Notes under the pieces: model-generated
Database searches by the model: none
What the model was told of the DNA's origin: nothing
Seen by the model: only the letters and a program-made list of their open reading frames with translations
DNA from: Cellulomonas sp. NTE-D12
GTDB lineage: Bacteria > Actinomycetota > Actinomycetes > Actinomycetales > Cellulomonadaceae
NCBI RefSeq assembly: GCF_027923705.1
Contig: NZ_AP026442.1
Location: 3,596,001 to 3,660,000, forward strand
Direction: 5' to 3'
Length of the DNA: 64,000 nt
Translations under genes and position numbers: made by a program
Shown here: positions 1 to 7,899 of the stretch, piece by piece
How positions within the stretch are numbered: the first letter of the stretch is position 1
Layout of the letters: every line of letters starts with the position of its first letter

Positions 1-748
1 GGTCGATGTAGTTCGCGGTCCAGATCAGCCGCAGCACCAGGGTGATCAGCACCGTCGGCAGGATGCTCGGCACGGTGATGAACCAGAACACCCGCAGGAA
101 CCCGCACCCGTCGGTTCGTGCGGACTCCTTGAGCTCCTCCGGCACCGCCTGCAGCGCGGCCAGCACCATCACCGCGAAGAACGGGATGCCCTGCCAGGCG
201 TCCACCACGATCAGCGTGGCGAGGGCCGTGTGCGGGCTGCCGAACCACGCCACCGGCGAGTGCATCAGCCCGGTGCGGGTCAGCACCGCGTTGACCAGGC
301 CGTGGTTCGGGTCCAGCAGCCACATCCAGATCAGCGCGACCAGGACGCTGGGCGTCGCCCAGGGGATCATCGCGAGCCCCCGGACGACGCCGCGCAGCCG
401 GAATCGCTGGTTGAGCAGCAGTGCCCCGATCACCCCGAACACCAGCTGCAGGCCGACCCCGCCGACCGTCCAGACCACCGAGTTCCGCAGGAACGTGCCG
501 AAGCTCGGGTCGGTGAACAGGGTGCGGAAGTTGTCCAGGCCGACGAACCCGAGGGTGCCGCCGAGCAGGCTGGTCTCGGTGAACGAGAGCCAGATCGCCC
601 GCAGGAACGGGTAGGCGACGAAGACGACGAGCAGCAGCAGCGTCGGCGAGAGGAACAGCGGCACGGTCAGGTCGAGCCGCCGCTTCCTCCTCGTCGGCCC
701 CGTCGGCCCGCTCGGCCGGATCGGCCGTCGCGTGGTCAGGGTGGTCAT
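1..748 (-). CDS. Sugar ABC transporter permease, MalF type (3' end outside window)
   Basis: Inner-membrane permease of a carbohydrate importer (binding-protein-dependent transport family). The visible 249 residues start MTTLTTRRPIRPSG, followed by a basic cytoplasmic stretch, a first membrane segment around residues 28-48 and further hydrophobic segments. The loop VPEELKESARTDG near residue 200 matches the EAA motif that contacts the ATPase. The ATG at 746-748 lies only 7 bases after the stop of the binding-protein gene, so the two are cotranscribed. The frame is open to the window edge, so the C-terminus and any partner permease lie outside. The substrate cannot be told from sequence. Confidence 0.9.
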   Translation of the reverse strand, partial: MTTLTTRRPIRPSGPTGPTRRKRRLDLTVPLFLSPTLLLLVVFVAYPFLRAIWLSFTETSLLGGTLGFVGLDNFRTLFTDPSFGTFLRNSVVWTVGGVGLQLVFGVIGALLLNQRFRLRGVVRGLAMIPWATPSVLVALIWMWLLDPNHGLVNAVLTRTGLMHSPVAWFGSPHTALATLIVVDAWQGIPFFAVMVLAALQAVPEELKESARTDGCGFLRVFWFITVPSILPTVLITLVLRLIWTANYID

Positions 749-755
749 CGGTCGG

Positions 756-2036
756 CTACTTCGACAGGTCCGCGGACAGCTTCTGCAGCATCTGCGCGCT
801 GCTGGACTGGCCGCCGAACGCCTGCTGGATGGTCGGCGACCACGTCGCGTTGACCACGTTGGTGGTGCCGTTCAGCTGCGGCCAGCTCTGCGCCGTCTGC
901 GCCGCCTTGAGGGCCACCTGGTAGCCCTCGTCCTTGGTGAAGGCGTCGTTCGTCGCGACCGCGGTGGTCACCGGCAGCTGGCCCTGCGGCGAGGTGCTCA
1001 TCTTGAGCATCTGCGCGTCACCGAGCAGCCACGTCTCCCACTGCCAGGCGAGCTCCTGCTTCTTCGACGACGTGAAGACGACGTTGCCGCTCATCGTCTG
1101 CAGCGACGACGGCTTCGACGGGTCCTGGGACGGCACGGGGATGACGCCGACGTCCTGGCCGAACTGCTTGCGCACCGCGGCGAGCGAGCCGACGTGGTGG
1201 ATCATCATCGCGGTCGTGCCGGACAGGAAGTTGCTCTGCACCTGCGCGAACGCCGCAGTGGCCGATCCCGGGGGCGCGAACTTCACCAGGTCCAGGTAGG
1301 ACTGGTTCACCTGCTCGCCCGTCGGGCTGTCCAGCGTCACCTTGCCGCTGGAGTCGACGAACTGCGTGCCGCCGGCGTACATCCACGCCGCCCACTGGTC
1401 CTGGCCGCCGGCCCCGCCGCGCACGTCGAACGCGTAGTGACCGTTGCCGGTCAGCTTGGGCGCGTCGGCGATCACGTCGGCCTGCGTCTTGGGTGCGTCG
1501 AGGCCGGCCGCGCTGAACAGCTTCTTGTTGTAGTACATGTACAAGGCTGTGTTCTGGTGCGGCATCATGTAGATCTCGCTCTTGCCGGGCACCTTGCCGG
1601 CGTCCCAGCTCGAGCTGATGACGCTCGACTTGCCGCTCCAGGCGTCGATCTTCTTGCTCAGGGGCGCCAGGACGCCGGCCTTGACGAACTGGCCGATCCA
1701 CTCGTCCTTCATGCGCGCCGCGTCAGGGCCGTTGCCGCTGCTCAGCGCCGTCTGCAGCTTGTCCAGGTACTGCGCGGCGGGCACCACCTGCAGCTGCACC
1801 TTGCCGTGGCCGCTCTCGGCGTTGAACTGGTCGGCCAGCTGCTGCCACGTCTGGTCGGTGGCGTTGTCCACCCACAGCCAGTAGTTCAGGGTCTGGCCGG
1901 TGGTGTCGGTGCTCTGGCTGGCGGCCGGGGCCGACGACCCGGACGGTGAGCTGCTGCTGCAGCCCGCGAGCGCGATGGCTCCGGCCGTCAGCGCCGCACA
2001 GACGGCTCCGGCCCGACGCCATGAAGAGTGCTTCAT
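756..2036 (-). CDS. Sugar ABC transporter substrate-binding lipoprotein
   Basis: Extracellular solute-binding protein (SBP family 1, 426 aa) that should deliver a sugar or oligosaccharide to the permease encoded just downstream. The N-terminus is a lipoprotein signal: basic start, hydrophobic run, lipobox LAGC with Cys26, then a Ser/Pro-rich linker. The remainder has the Trp/Tyr-rich pattern of maltose-type binding proteins (LNYWLWVDNATDQTW, YYNKKLFSAAGLDAPKT). A purine-rich AGAGAGGA stretch lies just before the ATG. It sits 33 bases downstream of the GntR regulator gene and 7 bases upstream of the permease gene. The binding-protein assignment is firm; the ligand is unknown. Confidence 0.92.
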   Translation of the reverse strand: MKHSSWRRAGAVCAALTAGAIALAGCSSSSPSGSSAPAASQSTDTTGQTLNYWLWVDNATDQTWQQLADQFNAESGHGKVQLQVVPAAQYLDKLQTALSSGNGPDAARMKDEWIGQFVKAGVLAPLSKKIDAWSGKSSVISSSWDAGKVPGKSEIYMMPHQNTALYMYYNKKLFSAAGLDAPKTQADVIADAPKLTGNGHYAFDVRGGAGGQDQWAAWMYAGGTQFVDSSGKVTLDSPTGEQVNQSYLDLVKFAPPGSATAAFAQVQSNFLSGTTAMMIHHVGSLAAVRKQFGQDVGVIPVPSQDPSKPSSLQTMSGNVVFTSSKKQELAWQWETWLLGDAQMLKMSTSPQGQLPVTTAVATNDAFTKDEGYQVALKAAQTAQSWPQLNGTTNVVNATWSPTIQQAFGGQSSSAQMLQKLSADLSK

Positions 2037-2069
2037 TGCAGTCCTCTCTCTCTTGCGGTTCGGGGGACC

Positions 2070-2825
2070 TCAACGGCCGGCTTGCGTCGCCTCTCGGGAG
2101 GCGGCCGGACCGAGCGCCCGTTCCTTCGCCCGCAGGGCGGTGAACCGGGCGCGGACGTCGAAGAAGTGCACGTTGAGCTCGTGCGTCGCCAGCGAGGTGT
2201 CGCCGGCCTCGAGCGTCTCGACGATGCGCAGGTGGCGCAGCGCCGTGCTCTGCAGGTCGCCGCCCACCTGGAACTGCTCGGACAGCTCGTCGAACAGCCG
2301 CCAGAAGGCGGCGATCAGGCCCTGCAGGGTCTTGTTGCCCAGCTGCTCGTAGAGCGCCTCGTGGAACTGGGCGTCCTCCTGCACGAACGGCTGCCCGCGA
2401 CCCGCCTTGGCGACCATGCGCTCGGCGATCCTGCGCAGCTCGCGCAGGGTGTTGGCGGACATCTTGGCGACGGCGATCGGGAAGAAGGCCGCCTCCAGCA
2501 CCCGCCGCACGTCGAGCATCTCGAGCATCAGCTCGGTGGTCGGCTCCATGTAGCGGGTCAGCGACTCGACGACCGTCTCCATGTCGAAGGTGCCGAGCGT
2601 GCGCCGTGCCCCCTGCCGCGAGACGACGAACCCGAGGGCCTCCAGCGCGGCCAGCGCCTCCCGCAGCGCTGGCCGGCTGACCTGGAGGTCGTGCACCAGG
2701 TCCTGCTCGCGCGGCAGGGGGTCGCCGGGCACCAGCTCGAGCAGGCGGAAGTGGCGGATCAGTCGGAACTCGAGATCGGAAGCCACGGCGCTCACCACCA
2801 CTTGTCTGACAGGTTCGGGCCTCAT
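2070..2825 (-). CDS. GntR/FadR-family transcriptional regulator (FCD domain)
   Basis: DNA-binding regulator of about 251 aa. A winged helix-turn-helix occupies the first 75 residues (PGDPLPREQDLVHDLQVSRP, then ALREALAALEALGFV). It is followed by a helical FCD effector domain with the spaced His/Asp residues of that fold (EDAQFHEALYEQLGN, RHLRIVETLEAGD, THELNVHFFDV). It is the promoter-proximal gene of the locus and probably controls the binding-protein and permease genes in response to a sugar or sugar acid. The start is uncertain: an in-frame GTG lies at 2834 and a GTG cluster near 2795-2801; none has a clear ribosome site. Two TGTCNGACA palindromes flank the promoter. Confidence 0.88.
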   Translation of the reverse strand: MRPEPVRQVVVSAVASDLEFRLIRHFRLLELVPGDPLPREQDLVHDLQVSRPALREALAALEALGFVVSRQGARRTLGTFDMETVVESLTRYMEPTTELMLEMLDVRRVLEAAFFPIAVAKMSANTLRELRRIAERMVAKAGRGQPFVQEDAQFHEALYEQLGNKTLQGLIAAFWRLFDELSEQFQVGGDLQSTALRHLRIVETLEAGDTSLATHELNVHFFDVRARFTALRAKERALGPAASREATQAGR

Positions 2826-2908
2826 CGCCCTCACAGCGAGCCCGACTGTAGGAACGACGTGGCGAAAGCCTCAAGAGCGGGCACCAAACAGGCCGCACAT
2901 GTCAGACA
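2803..2908. promoter_or_regulatory. Candidate GntR operators and promoter
   Basis: Two copies of the palindrome TGTC-N-GACA are seen, TGTCTGACA at 2803-2811 and TGTCAGACA at 2900-2908. Between them, on the minus strand, TTGAGG (2869-2874) and TACAGT (2845-2850) are separated by 18 bases, a good -35/-10 pair for the housekeeping sigma factor. One operator lies upstream of the -35 and the other just inside the predicted regulator reading frame, so autoregulation is likely. Assignment to this particular regulator is inference from position and from the palindromic GT/AC pattern usual for GntR sites. Confidence 0.5.
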
Positions 2909-2981
2909 GGTGTGGATCGCCGGCTGGCGGGTCGTGCCGCACTGGCCGAGCGAGCCGTCCGGCACGGACCACGGGGACCCT

Positions 2982-3029
2982 TTTCGCGCTGTACGCCCGG
3001 TGTACGTACGTCAGGCGTACAGCGCGAAA
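2982..3029. repeat. Perfect 16-bp inverted repeat (hairpin)
   Basis: The arms at 2982-2997 (tttcgcgctgtacgcc) and 3014-3029 are exact reverse complements around a 16-base loop that itself contains the palindrome acgtacgt. It lies between the TetR gene, whose 3' end is at 3206, and the start of the GntR gene. No T-run follows either arm, so it is either an actinobacterial terminator without a U-tail or a protein-binding site. Confidence 0.7.
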
Positions 3030-3050
3030 CACCTCCCGGAGGTCGGACGG

Positions 3051-3110
3051 GCAGGTGTGGGCGAGACGTCGCAGGTGTGGGCGAGACGTCGCAGGTGTGG
3101 GCGAGACCTC
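3051..3110. repeat. Three tandem 20-bp repeats
   Basis: The unit gcaggtgtgggcgagacgtc occurs at 3051-3070 and 3071-3090, and once more with a single change at 3091-3110. A degenerate fourth part (ggacgggcgggtgtgggtgc) follows. The block is in the 430-bp gap between the GntR and TetR genes, next to the hairpin at 2982-3029. The period of 20 bases is close to two helical turns. No coding function is seen. Confidence 0.8.
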
Positions 3111-3205
3111 GGACGGGCGGGTGTGGGTGCGTGGTGTCGGCGCGATGATCCGAGAACAGGTCCGCGGGACGGGCGGTTCGCCAAGGGCCCCGGCTCGCCC
3201 GCGGC

Positions 3206-3778
3206 TCAGCCGAGCGCGCCGACCGCCCCGCGCAGCCGTGCCAGCGCCTCACGGACCAGCTCGACCAGCCCGGGTCCGCCGTCGGACGCCGTCCACGTCG
3301 CGAACCCGTCCCGGAAGGCCAGCATCCCGATCTCCGCGGCGAGCGACGCCACCGGGTCCGGCACCCCCCGGGCCTGCAGCGCCGCCGCGACGTCCGCCAC
3401 CAGGCTGACGTGCTTGAGCTGGTCGCGGGCCTGGAGCTCGGCGCTGCTCGCGATCACCGCCCGCACACGCGGGGCCAGCTCGCGGTTGAACGACGTCATG
3501 GAGCCCGCGACGTTGTCCAGCCCCGCGGCGACGGCGTCGAGCGGGCTCGCGCCATCGGGTGCGCCGGCGATCCCCTCGACCAGCAGGCGGGACATCACGG
3601 CCTGACCGGCGGCCAGCACGTCGCGCTTGTCGGGGAAATACCGGAAGAAGGTGCTGCGGGTCAGGCCGGCGCGCTCGGCGATCTCCGCGACCGTGACCTC
3701 GTCGTACCCGCGCTCGGCGAACAGGTCGAGGGCGGCGGCCACCAGCCGTGCACGTCCGTCGGGTTCCCATCGCGCCAT
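3206..3778 (-). CDS. TetR-family transcriptional regulator
   Basis: Repressor of about 190 aa. The N-terminal helix-turn-helix is clear (RARLVAAALDLFAERGYDEV, AEIAERAGLTRSTFFRYFPD, residues about 8-50), followed by an all-helical ligand-binding domain. The start is placed at MARWEPDG (3778). The frame continues upstream through the two operator palindromes, which argues against the longer version. It is divergent from the NAD-dependent oxidoreductase gene, the usual arrangement in which TetR represses its neighbour and itself. A TATGCT -10 at 3785-3790 would give a leaderless or nearly leaderless message. Confidence 0.9.
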   Translation of the reverse strand: MARWEPDGRARLVAAALDLFAERGYDEVTVAEIAERAGLTRSTFFRYFPDKRDVLAAGQAVMSRLLVEGIAGAPDGASPLDAVAAGLDNVAGSMTSFNRELAPRVRAVIASSAELQARDQLKHVSLVADVAAALQARGVPDPVASLAAEIGMLAFRDGFATWTASDGGPGLVELVREALARLRGAVGALG

Positions 3779-3791
3779 GGCCGCAGCATAG

Positions 3792-3846
3792 TGATGCGAC
3801 ATCAGTCGCATCACGGCGGTACAGTGATGGGACACGAGTCGCATCA
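3792..3846. promoter_or_regulatory. Two TetR operator palindromes
   Basis: Two copies of one palindrome lie in the gap between the TetR gene and the oxidoreductase gene. The first has arms TGATGCGAC (3792-3800) and GTCGCATCA (3805-3813) around ATCA. The second has arms TGATGGGAC (3825-3833) and GTCGCATCA (3838-3846) around ACGA. The copies are 33 bases apart, about three helical turns. TACAGT at 3820-3825 could be the -10 for the plus-strand gene and overlaps the edge of the second operator. Confidence 0.75.
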
Positions 3847-3879
3847 CTCGGTGCCGACCGTGAGTCCCTGGAGGTCGTC

Positions 3880-4758
3880 ATGCGCGTGTTCGTCACAGGT
3901 GCCACCGGCGGGATCGGCTCCGCCGTCGTCGCCGAGCTGCTGTCCACCGGCCACGAGGTGCTGGGGCTGGCCCGGTCCGAGGCGTCGGCCGAGCGCCTCA
4001 CGGCGGCCGGCGGGTCGGTGCTGAGGGGCGACATCTCCGACCCGGACGTCCTCCGGGCGGGGGCGCAGCAGGCCGACGGCGTGATGCACCTCGCGTTCGG
4101 CCACGACTTCACCGACTTCGCCGGGGCCATCGCGCAGGAGGGCGCCGCGACCCGCACGCTGGGCGAGGCGCTCGTCGGCACCGGGAAGCCGTTGGTCATC
4201 GCCTCGGGCACGCCGGCCGTCCCCGGTCAGGTCACCACCGAGGAGACAGTGGCGAACGAGGGCACCGCCGGCGGTCGAGGTGTGAACGCGCAGCACGTGA
4301 TCGGCCTCGCCGAGCAGGGGGTACGCAGCGCCGTCGTGCGGCTGCCGCGCTCCGTGCACCAGGCCGGTGTCGCGTTCGGCTTCGCCGGGATGCTGATCAA
4401 CGCCGCGCGCCGCACCGGCGTCTCGGGGTTCGTCGGCGACGGCTCGCAGCGCTGGCCGGCCGTGCACCGGCTGGACGCCGCGCACCTGTTCTGCGTGGCC
4501 CTCGAGCAGGCCGAGCCCGGCACCGTCCTGCACGCGGTGGGCGACGAGGGCGACACCATGCGGTCCCTGGCCGACGAGATCGGCCGCCAGCTCGGGCTCC
4601 CCGTCGAGCAGGTGCCGGCCGAGAGCTTCGGCTTCCTCGGCACGATCTTCGGCGTCGACCAGCCCTCCAGCTCCGCCCTCACCCGCGAGCGCTTCGGCTG
4701 GGCGCCGACGCACCCGAGCCTGCTGGCGGACCTGGCGACGGGTGACTACCCGGCCTGA
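3880..4758 (+). CDS. NAD(P)-dependent SDR-type oxidoreductase/epimerase
   Basis: Extended/atypical short-chain dehydrogenase of 292 aa (NAD-dependent epimerase/dehydratase superfamily). The Rossmann dinucleotide motif GATGGIG is at residues 7-13, followed by RSEASAERL after the second strand and GDISDPDVLRAGAQQADGV, as in NAD(P)-binding family members. The active-site Tyr/Lys pair of classical SDRs is not obvious. The start is MRVFVTG at 3880, preceded by CTGGAGG. A longer in-frame version from 3748 would read through the operators and is not supported. The substrate is unknown; the divergent TetR suggests induction by a xenobiotic or metabolite. Confidence 0.88.
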   Translation: MRVFVTGATGGIGSAVVAELLSTGHEVLGLARSEASAERLTAAGGSVLRGDISDPDVLRAGAQQADGVMHLAFGHDFTDFAGAIAQEGAATRTLGEALVGTGKPLVIASGTPAVPGQVTTEETVANEGTAGGRGVNAQHVIGLAEQGVRSAVVRLPRSVHQAGVAFGFAGMLINAARRTGVSGFVGDGSQRWPAVHRLDAAHLFCVALEQAEPGTVLHAVGDEGDTMRSLADEIGRQLGLPVEQVPAESFGFLGTIFGVDQPSSSALTRERFGWAPTHPSLLADLATGDYPA

Positions 4759-4788
4759 CCAGGGCAGACAGATCGGGATCCCGACCGG

Positions 4789-6324
4789 CTAGAGGTACCC
4801 GCCGCCGATGTCCGTCCCGTCGAGGTCGGTCTCCGGGGGCATCGGCGGCGGAGCCGCGACCAGCACCTGCTGGTGCCGGAGCGGACGTCCGGACGGCACG
4901 GGCAGCCTGTTGAGCGCCAGCCACGCCGTCCCGGTCAGCGGGCACCCGAGCACCGCGAGGGCCCGCGGGTTGACCACGCCGGCCAGGGCCGCATACGTCT
5001 GCTGCGGCAGAGCCAGGGCGAGCGGCACCAGGTGCTGGTCCGCGTAGTGGACCGCCGCCTCGCCGACGATCCCGCGCAGCTCCCAGCAACGGCACGTCAC
5101 CGTGGCCGCCGACGCGCCCGCCTCCTTGACCAGCCGGATGCGCTCCGCCCTGAGCACCACCTGGCGACGCACCTGCTCGGCGACGACGGCACCGAGGACC
5201 GTCCCGCCGGGGAGGAGGACGACGTACAGGGCGATCGCCCACCGCGCGGCGCTGGCACCGAGGGGACCGGACGGGTCCGCGAGCAGCGCGGCACCGAACA
5301 GACCGGCGACGAACCCCAGCGTGCCGCCGACGAACAGGTGGCCCGCGTCCCGGGACGTGATCGGAGGCTTCCGCGCGCCGTCCACACCGAGCGTCCGGTA
5401 CCGGGAGCGCAGCCACGACTCGGCCTTGGTGTGCCCCGGATAGACCGGGAAGCGCAGCCGGAGCCGCGTACCCCATCCGGTCAGGGCCAGCAGCGGGACC
5501 AGCCAGATGGTGGTGTACATGCTGTCGAAGAGGATCAGCCCGGTCGCGGCCAGAGCAGCGGCCACCAGGTAGGGCACGACCCGTATCGCGAGGTTCCTGC
5601 CCCACAGCAGCGGGACGTCCCAGCGCTCCCGAACCGCGTCGAGGCCCGGTGACGGTGCGTGGAACCTCGTCATCACGTCGACCACGAGTGCGGCTCCGAC
5701 CACGTCCCCGTAGGCGGTCAGATCGCCACAGATGCGGTCGACGAGCGGTACGCGCATCGTCGGCTCGTTCCGCCAGGACGCCGCCACCGTTCCGATCACC
5801 GACGCCAGGGCGTCGTCCATCGCCTGCGCGTCCTCGCGGTTGCGCCGCAGCACCGTGCCGACGCACACGTTGACCATCGCCTCCGGATCGGAGGTTCCGG
5901 CGCTGCCGACGTAGGCCGTCCAGGCCCCGTCGGCCATCGCCCGGTCCGGGTTGGTGGAGGCGGCCAGGGCGAGGAGCCGGGCGTGCTGGACCCTCAGCTG
6001 ACCCTCGAGCTGGACGGCGGCGAGCACCTGGAGAGCGTGCAGGTCGCCGCGCTGCGCCCGGGCGGCGAGCACGACGAGGTCCGACCAGCGCGACGGTGCC
6101 GTGATCGGTGCCGTCGGGTCTGCCTGCAGCGCCGAGAGCACCTCGTCCGGCCGACCCGTCTCCAGCAGCGCCGTCGCCCGCCAGATGGTCCGCTGCTCGC
6201 CGTCCGGCATCAGCGCGGCGCCGAGCTCCCTGTCGTCGAACAGCACCGCACCGGAGGCCCAGAGGGAGAGCTGCTCGTCCGTGGCCAGCGTGGTGGTCGT
6301 CGGGAGGGGAGCCATGCCGGACAC
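4789..6324 (-). CDS. Hypothetical membrane protein
   Basis: I do not recognise a family for this 511-aa protein. The N-terminal half (about residues 10-240) is soluble and helix-rich, with Ala/Leu patterns resembling degenerate TPR-like repeats (RATALLETGRPDEVLSALQA, HALQVLAAVQLEGQL). It is followed by at least four hydrophobic segments: NLAIRVVPYLVAAALAATGL, WLVPLLALTGWGTRL, LFVGGTLGFVAGLFGAALL and WAIALYVVLLPGGTVLGAVV. The C-terminal 110 residues look cytoplasmic. The start is taken as GTG 6324 because GGAG lies 6 bases upstream; ATG 6315 is also possible. It converges with the SDR gene and follows the sigma/membrane-protein pair by 160 bases. Confidence 0.7.
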   Translation of the reverse strand: MSGMAPLPTTTTLATDEQLSLWASGAVLFDDRELGAALMPDGEQRTIWRATALLETGRPDEVLSALQADPTAPITAPSRWSDLVVLAARAQRGDLHALQVLAAVQLEGQLRVQHARLLALAASTNPDRAMADGAWTAYVGSAGTSDPEAMVNVCVGTVLRRNREDAQAMDDALASVIGTVAASWRNEPTMRVPLVDRICGDLTAYGDVVGAALVVDVMTRFHAPSPGLDAVRERWDVPLLWGRNLAIRVVPYLVAAALAATGLILFDSMYTTIWLVPLLALTGWGTRLRLRFPVYPGHTKAESWLRSRYRTLGVDGARKPPITSRDAGHLFVGGTLGFVAGLFGAALLADPSGPLGASAARWAIALYVVLLPGGTVLGAVVAEQVRRQVVLRAERIRLVKEAGASAATVTCRCWELRGIVGEAAVHYADQHLVPLALALPQQTYAALAGVVNPRALAVLGCPLTGTAWLALNRLPVPSGRPLRHQQVLVAAPPPMPPETDLDGTDIGGGYL

Positions 6325-6483
6325 ATCGGACTCCGGGTCGTCGGCCTTGACCTCCGAAGGTCCTGTGACAGGTCCACTCGACGCGCGTCCGCCGGTCGTC
6401 CGGGTCCGCACGCAGGTGGGACGGGGTCGCTTCCCCCTGCGGAGCGACCCCGCCTCACCGCCGACCGGTTCAGTGCCCGGGGC

Positions 6484-7899
6484 TCACGGCACCGTCAGCC
6501 GGACAGGCGCTGCCACCACCTGCGTGTCGGTGCCGTCCGGCAGCACCAACTCGGTGAAGGCGTAGATCGTGTAGCTGCCCGACGGCCAGGTCGTACCCCA
6601 TGCCGTCGTGCACGTGTAGGGACCGACGCTGGTCTCCAGGTCGAGCGAGCCGCCGCCGGCGAGCACCATCCGGGGCGTCCACGACGGCGTGGGGCCGCCG
6701 AGAGAAGCGGTGCCGCTCGTGGTGGCCATGCCGATGTTGCCGGTGTGCATCACCCGCCCGGCGGCGAAGGGCTGCGCGTTCGGGTCCGTCGTGTACGGGT
6801 CCGGGATCGGGTTGTCGTTCACCACGAAGTAGGACGGGTACCGGACCTCGACGTCGTTCACCGCGGCACCCGTGTTGGTCACGTGCATCCTCACCACGAC
6901 GTTCCCGCTGTCCAGCGCGGCCGACGCCTGGCCAGTGACCGCTCCGGTTGTCGGCGTCCACGTGTCCGAGGAGAGCTGGGGATCGGTCGCGCAGAACGAC
7001 TGGTCGCTGTGCGAGTCGAGCCGGACGGTGCCCGCAGGCAGGTGGGCCCGCGCCGGCGACACCCCCACGTCGCCACCGGCGGTGGACGTCGGTGCAGCAT
7101 CGAACGCACCGTAGGCGAAGCCCCACGCGGAGCTGGTCTTCCCGTCCTTGACGACGTCGAACCGGGTCCACACCACATAGGTGCCCTCGGGCGGAGGCCC
7201 CCCGGCACCCTGGACGCCGGGGCACATGACGTACGTGAATCCGAACCGTGCCTTCACGCCCACGCTCGCACCTCCACCGCTGGTCGGTGGGACCGCCGCG
7301 AGCACCCCCTCGGTGGGGGCGGGCATCGATGCCGCGGCGACGCCGACGACCTTCGGCGCGGCGTTGCCGAGCTGGCTGCCGTCCACCAGGAACGTCGCGG
7401 CCGGACGGACGGTGACCCGGTCGCCCACCGCACCGGCGAGCACGAGCTGGTAGATCGGAAGCACGGAGTCGCCCACCGTGGCCTGCCACGCCTCGGGGGC
7501 GTACGCCGAGAAGTCGCTGCCCGTGGTGTCCAGCGTCATCCCGCATGCCGCGAGACCAGTCGGGAGCGTCGCCGGGGCCGTCGCCGACGGCGAGCTGCTC
7601 GGTGTCGAGGTCGGGGTCGGGGCCGGGGTCGCCGTGGTGGACGGCGTGGGCACCGGAGCCGTCGTCGTCACGACCGGTGCCGGTGGCGCCGGATGCTGGT
7701 CCAGCCGCCCGCCCAGGCCGATGCCCGCGACCGCCACGGCGGCGGCCGTGCCGATCCCGGCGGCGCTGTACCCGGTCCGCACCAGAGCCCGCCGGCGGCG
7801 CGCCAGCGTCACCAGCGGACCCGCGGACAGCTCGGGCGCCCCTCGGCGCGCGTCGTCGTGCATCGACCGCAGGGCGTCACGCAGGTCGGTGGTCATCAT
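6484..7899 (-). CDS. Membrane protein coupled to ECF sigma factor (possible anti-sigma factor)
   Basis: A 471-aa protein with a short cytoplasmic N-terminus (MMTTDLRDALRSMHDDARRG), one membrane segment around residues 39-58 and a Thr/Pro/Ala-rich linker (TPSTTATPAPTPTSTPSSSP region). A large extracytoplasmic part follows. Its ATG (7899) overlaps the TGA of the sigma-factor gene in an ATGA, so translation is coupled. Position and topology suggest an anti-sigma factor, but the HxxxCxxC zinc motif of classical anti-sigma domains is absent from the short N-terminus, so this is inference. The extracellular part shows no catalytic motif I recognise. Confidence 0.75.
   Translation of the reverse strand: MMTTDLRDALRSMHDDARRGAPELSAGPLVTLARRRRALVRTGYSAAGIGTAAAVAVAGIGLGGRLDQHPAPPAPVVTTTAPVPTPSTTATPAPTPTSTPSSSPSATAPATLPTGLAACGMTLDTTGSDFSAYAPEAWQATVGDSVLPIYQLVLAGAVGDRVTVRPAATFLVDGSQLGNAAPKVVGVAAASMPAPTEGVLAAVPPTSGGGASVGVKARFGFTYVMCPGVQGAGGPPPEGTYVVWTRFDVVKDGKTSSAWGFAYGAFDAAPTSTAGGDVGVSPARAHLPAGTVRLDSHSDQSFCATDPQLSSDTWTPTTGAVTGQASAALDSGNVVVRMHVTNTGAAVNDVEVRYPSYFVVNDNPIPDPYTTDPNAQPFAAGRVMHTGNIGMATTSGTASLGGPTPSWTPRMVLAGGGSLDLETSVGPYTCTTAWGTTWPSGSYTIYAFTELVLPDGTDTQVVAAPVRLTVP

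Noticed and set aside
4773..4784. Palindrome tcgggatcccga between convergent genes
   Set aside because: Twelve bases with no loop; not a convincing terminator or operator on its own.
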